A DNA stretch of 64,000 nt. Source: Pseudochelatococcus contaminans (GTDB lineage: Bacteria > Pseudomonadota > Alphaproteobacteria > Rhizobiales > Beijerinckiaceae). Where the stretch lies: the NCBI RefSeq assembly GCF_014195635.1, contig NZ_JACICC010000004.1:124001-188000 (forward strand), written 5' to 3'. Within the stretch, counting starts at the first letter, position 1. Each line of letters opens with the position of its first letter. Below, piece by piece: positions 58,196 to 64,000 of this stretch. The position numbers and the translations under genes were made by a program. The notes beneath the pieces are model-generated. The model was not told the origin of the DNA. It made no database searches and saw only the letters and a list, made by a program, of their open reading frames with translations.

Positions 58196-59278
58196 TCAGG
58201 AAACGGGAGCCGCCGCGATGGCGGCAGCATCCTGCCCTACGGCATTAGCCAGCGTGACATTGCTGCTGGCCAGCTTGTCGCGCAGACCGCTCTTGATATC
58301 CTTGACGAGGCTCGGCCCCTTATAAACCAGCGCGCTGTAGAGCTGCACCAGCGAGGCCCCCGCGCGGATCTTCGTCCACGCCGCCTCTGCCGAATCGATA
58401 CCGCCGACACCCACGATCGGGAATGCTCCCTCCACCCGCAGGTAAGCCTGCGCCAGCACCTTCGTCGACAGCGCAAACAGCGGCCGCCCGGACAACCCGC
58501 CCGCCTCGCCATTATGACGAACGTCGACCAATCGCGGACGGCTGATGGTGGTGTTCGAAACGATAAGCCCGTCTATACCCCGCTTGCGCGCCACACCGAC
58601 GATGCCATCCAGCTCCGCCTCGCTCACATCGGGAGCGATTTTCAGCAGCAGGGGCCGGCGTGGATGCTCAGTGGCGGTTTCATCCCGCGCTTCGATAGCA
58701 CGTGCGATCAGATCGTCGAGTGCCGCTTCCTGCTGGAGATCGCGCAGGCCCGGCGTGTTGGGAGATGAGACGTTGAGGGTGAAATAGCTGGCCACCGCCG
58801 CGAAGGTGCGGATGCCGGCGACATAATCCGCCGCCCGGTCCGTGGAATCCTTGTTGGCGCCAATGTTGACGCCGACGATTCCGGGCCGTCCGGCCCGGCC
58901 TTCCAGCCGCTTCAATGCTGCGGCGTGACCTTCGTTATTGAAGCCAAGGCGGTTGATGACGGCTTCGTCCCGCACCAGCCGGAAGATGCGCGGGCGCGGA
59001 TTACCGGGCTGCGGGCGCGGCGTCACGGTGCCCACTTCCACAAACCCGAACCCTGCTGTCAGAATGGCGTCCGGCGCTTCGGCATTCTTATCGAACCCTG
59101 CTGCCAACCCCACCGGATTCGGGAACCGCAGGCCGAAGGCCTCCACGTTCAGCACCTGATCGTCCGGGCCCGAAACCGGCAGCCGCGCACTCGCCAGCGT
59201 GCGGATCGTCAGGCGGTGCGCCGTTTCCGGATCGAGCGCAAACAATATGGGCCGCACAAGCCTCTCAAGACCCCGCAT
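58196..59278 (-). CDS. pyrD: Dihydroorotate dehydrogenase (quinone), class 2
   Basis: Membrane-associated FMN enzyme that oxidises dihydroorotate to orotate using quinone. The N-terminal amphipathic segment [23 protein letters not shown] is the class 2 membrane-contact helix. FMN and substrate sites include [28 protein letters not shown] and the catalytic Ser in [17 protein letters not shown] (Ser171/172). The end [32 protein letters not shown] binds FMN phosphate. It is 360 residues, a normal length. In this window pyrimidine genes are split between here and the pyrB cluster. Confidence 0.96.
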   Translation of the reverse strand: MRGLERLVRPILFALDPETAHRLTIRTLASARLPVSGPDDQVLNVEAFGLRFPNPVGLAAGFDKNAEAPDAILTAGFGFVEVGTVTPRPQPGNPRPRIFRLVRDEAVINRLGFNNEGHAAALKRLEGRAGRPGIVGVNIGANKDSTDRAADYVAGIRTFAAVASYFTLNVSSPNTPGLRDLQQEAALDDLIARAIEARDETATEHPRRPLLLKIAPDVSEAELDGIVGVARKRGIDGLIVSNTTISRPRLVDVRHNGEAGGLSGRPLFALSTKVLAQAYLRVEGAFPIVGVGGIDSAEAAWTKIRAGASLVQLYSALVYKGPSLVKDIKSGLRDKLASSNVTLANAVGQDAAAIAAAPVS

Positions 59279-59580
59279 CTGGCAATCTCCCTTCGAATGC
59301 TTCCGTCATGCCGATATCTCTGCCCTTCTCTATGATCCTCGCAGCCAGCAAAAACAAGGCGAAGCTCCGGAATGCACGTGCGGCAAGATATACGGACCGC
59401 CACTGGCACAACATGAATATCGGCAAACGATCTGATAGTTCCAAACCCCATTGGCGGTTGCTTTGACAGTCACCATGCGGAGAATGCGTTGCACACCAAG
59501 GCGAAATGAAATATATCCTGTGTTATGAAGATCGTCCTAAATCGGACAATGCAGCGCGTGCTCCGGCAATGCCGCCTCTT

Positions 59581-59626
59581 AGAGCAGTTTGCGTTCAAGT
59601 CGATTCATCGAATTGAACGTCAATTG
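59581..59626. repeat. Dispersed TTTGCGTTCAA palindrome family, copy 3
   Basis: AGCAGTTTGCGTTCAA at 59583-59598 and CGAATTGAACGTCAATTGC at 59609-59627 form an imperfect palindrome. The right part, followed by GGTAAAATATGGAA, matches 63225-63259. It sits before the S24 regulator gene. The rest of the 59279-59669 gap shows no gene. Confidence 0.65.
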
Positions 59627-59669
59627 CGGTAAAATATGGAATCCGGAACGGTTTAGGAATGCGGCGAAC

Positions 59670-60305
59670 ATGGCCCTGTCTCATGATCAGATCTGGTCAG
59701 CTCTCGATGCCTTTGCGGCACGTAGCGGGCTGTCGCCGTCCGGCCTTGCGCGCAAAGCCGGCCTCGACCCGACGACTTTCAACCGCTCCAAGCGCACTGC
59801 GGCAGACGGCAGGCCCCGCTGGCCGTCGACTGAATCCATCGCCAAGGTATTGGATGCGACCGGGGCCTCGCTGGACGAGTTCATGGCGCTCGTCGCCCGT
59901 CACGGCAAGTACAAGTCTTCGCGCAACCTGCCCCTGATCGGATTTGCACAAGCCGGCAAAGGCGGCTTCTTCGACGACGGCGGCTTTCCCGTCGGTGGGA
60001 GCTGGGATGAGGTCGCGTTGCCGGACGAGAGCGAGGAAAAGGCTTTCGCCCTTGAAATCAACGGTGATTCGATGCTGCCGATTTATCGCGATGGTGATGT
60101 CATCATCGTCTCACCCACAGCCACGCTTCGCCGGGGTGACAGGGTGGTGGTGCGCACCACGCAGGGCGAAGTTCTCGCCAAGGAACTCAAACGCCGCACG
60201 GCCAAAACCGTGGAGCTACGCTCGCTCAATCCAGAGCATGAAGACCGGGTGCTTGCCGAAACGGACATCGCCTGGATGGCGCGTATCATCTGGGCCAGCC
60301 AGTGA
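59670..60305 (+). CDS. S24/LexA-like transcriptional regulator
   Basis: A 211-residue protein with an N-terminal helix-turn-helix (SGLSPSGLARKAGLDPTTFNRSKR, about residues 19-42) and a C-terminal S24 peptidase fold. The dyad is Ser134 (INGDSMLPIYRDGDVII) and Lys171 (VLAKELKRR), and an Ala-Gly pair (FAQAGKGG, 95-96) could be a self-cleavage site. It resembles the alphaproteobacterial HTH-S24 regulators rather than LexA itself. The ATG at 59670 gives a natural domain start; an upstream frame from 59589 adds unrelated sequence. rnhB follows 12 bases later. Confidence 0.9.
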   Translation: MALSHDQIWSALDAFAARSGLSPSGLARKAGLDPTTFNRSKRTAADGRPRWPSTESIAKVLDATGASLDEFMALVARHGKYKSSRNLPLIGFAQAGKGGFFDDGGFPVGGSWDEVALPDESEEKAFALEINGDSMLPIYRDGDVIIVSPTATLRRGDRVVVRTTQGEVLAKELKRRTAKTVELRSLNPEHEDRVLAETDIAWMARIIWASQ

Positions 60306-60317
60306 AAATCCAAGCCT

Positions 60318-60941
60318 GTGAAAGTCATTGCCAGCTTCGAGCGTGAGAAAGCGCTCATCGACAACGGAAAGACATGGATCGTCGGCATCGATGAGGTCGG
60401 GCGCGGCCCTATCGCCGGTCCTGTCGTTGCTGCCGCCGTAGTTCTGGACCCGCAGGCAGTTCCCGCAGGGCTAGGCGATTCCAAAGCCATGACGGCCCGC
60501 ATGCGGCAAGCACTTTTTGGCCAGATCCTCGCGAGCGCTCATGTGGGGATCGCCAGTGTGCCGGCGGAAGAGATTGACCGCATCAACATCCGTCAGGCGA
60601 CCCTTGCCGCCATGGTCAGGGCCTTCGCGGCGCTGCCCTTGCCGCAACATGTCTCACTGCCGGATGCCATTGCGCTCGTCGATGGCAACGACCCGCCGCC
60701 ATTGCCCTGCCCGGTCGAAACGATTGTGGGCGGAGATGCGCTTATCGCGTCGATCGCGGCAGCATCGATCGTGGCCAAGGTCACACGAGACCGCATCATG
60801 CACCGGCTGGCAGCCACCTATCCGGATTACGGCTTCGCCACCCATGTCGGATATCCAACGCCCGCTCACAAGCGCGCGCTGGCGGAAACAGGCCCCTGCC
60901 CGTTCCACAGGTTCAGCTTCGCACCCTTAAAGGTGCGATAG
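60318..60941 (+). CDS. rnhB: Ribonuclease HII
   Basis: Removes RNA from RNA-DNA hybrids, including single ribonucleotides. The catalytic Asp-Glu pair is in WIVGIDEVGRGPIAGPVVAAAV, with further conserved segments DSKAMTARMRQALF and ALVDGNDPPPL, and the late Asp in VTRDRIMHRLAATYPDYGF. The frame begins with GTG at 60318 and yields 207 residues. It follows the S24 regulator closely, so cotranscription is likely, and converges on the peroxiredoxin gene. Confidence 0.95.
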   Translation: MKVIASFEREKALIDNGKTWIVGIDEVGRGPIAGPVVAAAVVLDPQAVPAGLGDSKAMTARMRQALFGQILASAHVGIASVPAEEIDRINIRQATLAAMVRAFAALPLPQHVSLPDAIALVDGNDPPPLPCPVETIVGGDALIASIAAASIVAKVTRDRIMHRLAATYPDYGFATHVGYPTPAHKRALAETGPCPFHRFSFAPLKVR

Positions 60942-60965
60942 CCAAACCCGTCAGAGAGCTTTCGT

Positions 60966-61451
60966 TCAGAGGTTTTCGAGCACGTGCTCGGCGCTGCTCA
61001 CCTGCACCTGACCGGCAACATCCTCGACAAACAGCTGCTCAACCACGCCATCGTTCGCCACCAGCGCATAACGCTGTGAGCGCGGACCAAGGCCGAAGCC
61101 CGAACCGTCAAACAAAAGGCCCGTGGCGCGAGCGAACTCGGCATTGCCGTCAGACAGGAACTCGACCTTATCTTCGGCGCCAAGCGATTTCGCCCATGCT
61201 TCCAGCACGAAAACATCGTTCACGCTGGTAATGGCGACAGCATCAATGCCCTTGGCCTTGAACGCATCCACATTGGCGACGAAGCCCGGCGCATGGTTGC
61301 GGTGGCATGTGGGCGTGAAAGCACCCGGAACGCCGACCAGCAGAACCCGGCGGCCCTTGAAGATATCGTCCGTTGTGCGCGGTGTAGGCCCGTCTGCGGT
61401 GTTCACGCGAAAAGTCGTTTGCGGCAAACGATCTCCGACAGCGATTGTCAT
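60966..61451 (-). CDS. Peroxiredoxin (Prx5-like)
   Basis: A 161-residue thiol peroxidase that reduces hydrogen peroxide and organic hydroperoxides. The peroxidatic Cys49 is in [19 protein letters not shown] (P-x3-T-x2-C). The body has [41 protein letters not shown], matching the Prx5/AhpE group. The ATG at 61451 ([10 protein letters not shown]) is the family start; ATG at 61517 adds 22 unrelated residues and would overlap the purH end. It converges on rnhB with a 24-base gap. Confidence 0.94.
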   Translation of the reverse strand: MTIAVGDRLPQTTFRVNTADGPTPRTTDDIFKGRRVLLVGVPGAFTPTCHRNHAPGFVANVDAFKAKGIDAVAITSVNDVFVLEAWAKSLGAEDKVEFLSDGNAEFARATGLLFDGSGFGLGPRSQRYALVANDGVVEQLFVEDVAGQVQVSSAEHVLENL

Positions 61452-61513
61452 CCTCATAGCCCTCGATTGTTCCCAGAAATCCAGATTACCGTACCATCCG
61501 TCAGCATATGGGT

Positions 61514-63214
61514 TCAATGCCGGAAATGGCGATATCCCGTAAACACCATCGCCAGACCGGCCTCATCCGCCGCGCGAATGACCTCGTCGTCACGGATCGA
61601 CCCACCCGGCTGGATCACCGCCGTCGCACCTGCCGCGGCAGCGGCGATCAAACCGTCGGCGAATGGAAAGAACGCATCCGAGGCCACGACAGACCCCTTG
61701 GCGAAGCTTTCGGCCACGCCCGCAGCAGCAGCGGCCTCTTCCGCTTTCCATGCCGCGATACGCGATGAATCGACCCGGCTCATCTGCCCGGCGCCGATGC
61801 CAACCGTCGCGCCGTCGCGGGCGTAGACGATGGCGTTCGACTTGACATGCTTGGCGACGCGGAATGCAAACCGCAGGTCAGCCAGCTCTGCATCAGTGGG
61901 CGCGCGGCGGGTGACGACCCGCAGGTCCATATCGTCGACAACCACATTGTCACGCCCCTGCACCAGAAAACCGCCGGCAACCGTCCGCACCGAAAGACCA
62001 GGGCCGCGCGGATCGGGCAAACCGCCGGTCAGCAACAAACGCAGGTTCTTCTTGCCGGCAACGATAGCGATGGCCTCGGGGCTCGCCTCGGGCGCGATGA
62101 TCACCTCCGTAAAGATACCCACGATCCGGCGCGCGGCCTCTTCATCGAGCGGCCGGTTGAGCGCGACGATACCGCCGAAAGCCGATACCGGATCGCAGCG
62201 CAACGCCTTCTCATATGCCTCCGCCAGCGTCGCGCCCTCGGCAACGCCGCAGGGGTTGGCATGCTTGACGATGACGACCGCCGCCGTCTGCGCGGGATCG
62301 AACTCGGCCACGGCCTCGAAGGCCGCATCGGTGTCGTTGATATTGTTGTAGGAAAGCTGCTTGCCCTGCAACTGACGCGCGGTGGAAACACCCGGCCTCA
62401 CATCCGCCGTGGCATAAAACGCCGCCGTCTGATGCGGGTTTTCGCCATAACGCAGGTCAAGACCACGCTTGCCGCCGATGGCGCGGAATGTCGGGGTCTC
62501 GATATCCTCGGCAGCAGCGAACCAGTTGGACACCGCCGCATCGTAGGCAGCGGTACGGCCATAAGCTTTTTGTGCCAATTTGCGGCGCAGGCCGAGCGTC
62601 GTCGAGCCTTCGTTGACATCAAGTTCTGCCAGCACGGTGGCATAATCCTCGGGATCGACCACCACGGCCACATCGCCGTGATTCTTGGCCGCCGCCCGAA
62701 TCATTGCCGGGCCGCCAATATCGATATTCTCGATGCAATCGTCGAAGGAGCCACCACGCGCCACGGTGGCCTCGAACGGATAGAGGTTCACCACCACGAG
62801 GTCGATCGGGACGATGCCATGCGCCAGCATCGCCGCCTGATGTTCCGGGTTGGCGCGCACCGCCAGCACGCCGCCATGAACGGCGGGGTGAAGCGTCTTC
62901 ACGCGTCCGTCCATCATTTCCGGGAATTGCGTCAGCTCCGACACGTCCCGCGCCGCAAGCCCGGCATCCACCAGCGCCTTGTGCGTGCCCCCGGTCGAAA
63001 TCAGTTCCACACCGCGCTGGGCAAGAGCAGAAGCGAACCCGATCAGGCCCGACTTGTCGGATACCGACAACAATGCACGGGTCACAACCTTGCGGTTGCC
63101 GCTCGATAAAAGATCGTGATTTGTGGAGGCAGAATGGCTCGAATCGCGATGCCTGAACGACGTCTGCGTGACGTCTGCGGCACCCGCGTCTGTCTTGGGA
63201 GCATCGTGCGACAT
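61514..63214 (-). CDS. purH: Bifunctional AICAR formyltransferase/IMP cyclohydrolase
   Basis: Catalyses the last two steps of de novo IMP synthesis. The N-terminal MGS-like cyclohydrolase domain begins at about residue 46 ([17 protein letters not shown], then [13 protein letters not shown]), and the transformylase domain has [28 protein letters not shown] and [12 protein letters not shown]. The start at 63214 (MSHDAPK) gives 566 residues and leaves a low-complexity, Ser/His/Asp-rich N-terminal extension of about 40 residues, longer than in most homologues. An internal start such as near residue 44 could be real. A heparinase-like gene lies upstream. Confidence 0.95.
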   Translation of the reverse strand: MSHDAPKTDAGAADVTQTSFRHRDSSHSASTNHDLLSSGNRKVVTRALLSVSDKSGLIGFASALAQRGVELISTGGTHKALVDAGLAARDVSELTQFPEMMDGRVKTLHPAVHGGVLAVRANPEHQAAMLAHGIVPIDLVVVNLYPFEATVARGGSFDDCIENIDIGGPAMIRAAAKNHGDVAVVVDPEDYATVLAELDVNEGSTTLGLRRKLAQKAYGRTAAYDAAVSNWFAAAEDIETPTFRAIGGKRGLDLRYGENPHQTAAFYATADVRPGVSTARQLQGKQLSYNNINDTDAAFEAVAEFDPAQTAAVVIVKHANPCGVAEGATLAEAYEKALRCDPVSAFGGIVALNRPLDEEAARRIVGIFTEVIIAPEASPEAIAIVAGKKNLRLLLTGGLPDPRGPGLSVRTVAGGFLVQGRDNVVVDDMDLRVVTRRAPTDAELADLRFAFRVAKHVKSNAIVYARDGATVGIGAGQMSRVDSSRIAAWKAEEAAAAAGVAESFAKGSVVASDAFFPFADGLIAAAAAGATAVIQPGGSIRDDEVIRAADEAGLAMVFTGYRHFRH

Positions 63215-63224
63215 GGCAGCCTTC

Positions 63225-63259
63225 CGAATTGAACGCAAGTAGCGGTAAAATATGAAACT
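63225..63259. repeat. Dispersed palindrome family, copy 4 (right half)
   Basis: CGAATTGAACGCAAGTAGCGGTAAAATATG matches 59609-59640 closely. It lies just upstream of purH and supplies an in-frame upstream Met for that gene. Confidence 0.6.
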
Positions 63260-63375
63260 TAGGAGCGCCAGACGCTCCGATTCCATCAGGGTGCCTGACG
63301 CTCTAGCGGATTTTGCCGCGAACGGAAACGGAAAAGCGGCGAAAAAGTGGAAATACCGGCGGACGTGCCGCGCCG

Positions 63376-64000
63376 TCAGCGCACGGCTGGATCGAACCGC
63401 GTCTCAAGCCGCGAGAAGCGCCAGCGCAGCAGCCGCACTTCGGACGGGTCGACGCGCACCGCGATCTGCTCGGCGCGCCTTGCACCGTCAGGCCCTGAAA
63501 GGAACACGCTTTCCTCGATGGCAACCTGCCCGTATTCGCTTTCGAAAGACCATGCCTGCCCGTCCGGCAGCAGCAGCAGCACGCGCTGCCCGTCACCTGC
63601 GAAGCCCGTCCGCACCAGCGGATGCAGGTGGAAGCGCACCACTGCGGACAGGCCGCCTGGCGGATCCTCGACGGCGATGAAAGCATCCTCGCCGTCGAGC
63701 AAGCCGCGGTCGCCATCAAGCCGCAGCCGCCGCTGATGAATGAGGCCCAGACGCTTGCGATAGCCGTCATGCGCGCCACCGAGCGTCTGCACCGGAGCAT
63801 CGGGCGTTCCGCGCTTGACCTCGACATTTTCCACGCCGCCGATGATCGGCGCGCCAAGCAACCTGCCAAGCCAGCGATCAAAACGAGCCAGCGGCGAGGC
63901 GCCCGTCTGCGCCCCCGCGAACTGGCAGGACGAAATATTCCCGATGGTGACGGTGCTATGTGCGGCGGTGGAACGTGCGGCCAGTGACGGAATGGTGCTG
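63376..64000 (-). CDS. Heparinase II/III-like protein, C-terminal part (partial)
   Basis: The frame is open from the right edge to the stop at 63376, so at least 207 C-terminal residues are visible and the N-terminus is missing. Segments [52 protein letters not shown] and [32 protein letters not shown] match the beta-sheet C-terminal domain of alphaproteobacterial heparinase II/III family proteins that are often next to purH. Such lyases or hydrolases act on uronic-acid polysaccharides, but the substrate here is unknown and the catalytic N-terminal domain cannot be checked. Confidence 0.88.
   Translation of the reverse strand, partial: STIPSLAARSTAAHSTVTIGNISSCQFAGAQTGASPLARFDRWLGRLLGAPIIGGVENVEVKRGTPDAPVQTLGGAHDGYRKRLGLIHQRRLRLDGDRGLLDGEDAFIAVEDPPGGLSAVVRFHLHPLVRTGFAGDGQRVLLLLPDGQAWSFESEYGQVAIEESVFLSGPDGARRAEQIAVRVDPSEVRLLRWRFSRLETRFDPAVR

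Noticed and set aside
59209-59451. 80-codon minus-strand frame upstream of pyrD
   Set aside because: It overlaps the pyrD start in another frame, has no ribosome-binding site and no recognisable family.

Overview
The window looks like one contiguous piece of a Hyphomicrobiales (Rhizobiales) alphaproteobacterial chromosome. The evidence is the ptsP-prfA-prmC-DUF4167 order, a RegB/RegA redox pair, a PhyR-NepR-EcfG general stress response (GSR) core, a ccmI-ccmE-ccmF-ccmH cytochrome c maturation operon followed by degP, a two-component pair and glnE, an NDUFS4-type complex I subunit, an ATP12 chaperone, and GC-rich coding sequence. The family cannot be resolved from sequence alone. No phage, insertion sequence, integrase or CRISPR array was seen. 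Interest lies in regulation, degenerate enzymes and small repeats.

Layout. 1-2.6 kb: end of ptsP, then prfA and prmC. 2.6-3.5 kb: gene-poor stretch. 3.5-6.7 kb: a DUF4167 protein and thiC under a TPP riboswitch. 6.7-9.0 kb (minus): a SprT/YgjP-like metallopeptidase and an intracellular PHA depolymerase. 9.5-11.6 kb: regB and regA. 11.8-17.0 kb: polysaccharide genes (WbpM/FlaA1-like dehydratase, SDR epimerase, WecA-like transferase, UDP-glucuronate 4-epimerase). 17.4-23.2 kb: stress locus with CsbD, YqjD-like and YqjE-like genes, then phyR divergent from nepR, a membrane HisKA_2 protein and ecfG. Good EcfG-type promoters (GGAAC-N16/17-CGTT) stand before csbD, nepR and ecfG, with a weaker one facing phyR.

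23.4-32.7 kb: YdcF, an acetate-uptake protein, ATP12, a minus-strand lipid-glycosylation operon (GT-C, GT2, LAB-N protein), tRNA-Pro, NDUFS4 and tRNA-Arg, GNAT, RuvX and a UPF0173 hydrolase. 32.7-55.1 kb: a long minus-strand block, with gatC-gatA-chorismate mutase-gatB, pyrB-pyrC-like-plsY-dprA, glnE, a histidine kinase and OmpR-type regulator, degP, ccmIEFH and a large AsmA protein. 55.5-64 kb: pepN, pyrD, an S24/LexA-like regulator with rnhB, a peroxiredoxin, purH and the end of a heparinase II/III-like gene running off the right edge.

Best leads: (i) the HisKA_2 protein in the GSR locus keeps its phospho-histidine box but has lost the ATP-binding motifs, which suggests a PhyR phosphatase or adaptor rather than a kinase; (ii) the PyrC-like partner of PyrB has lost most dihydroorotase metal ligands; (iii) a short AroQ chorismate mutase is translationally coupled inside the gat operon; (iv) two small families of dispersed palindromic intergenic repeats occur, one of which seems to have added a misleading ATG in front of a gene that probably starts at TTG.
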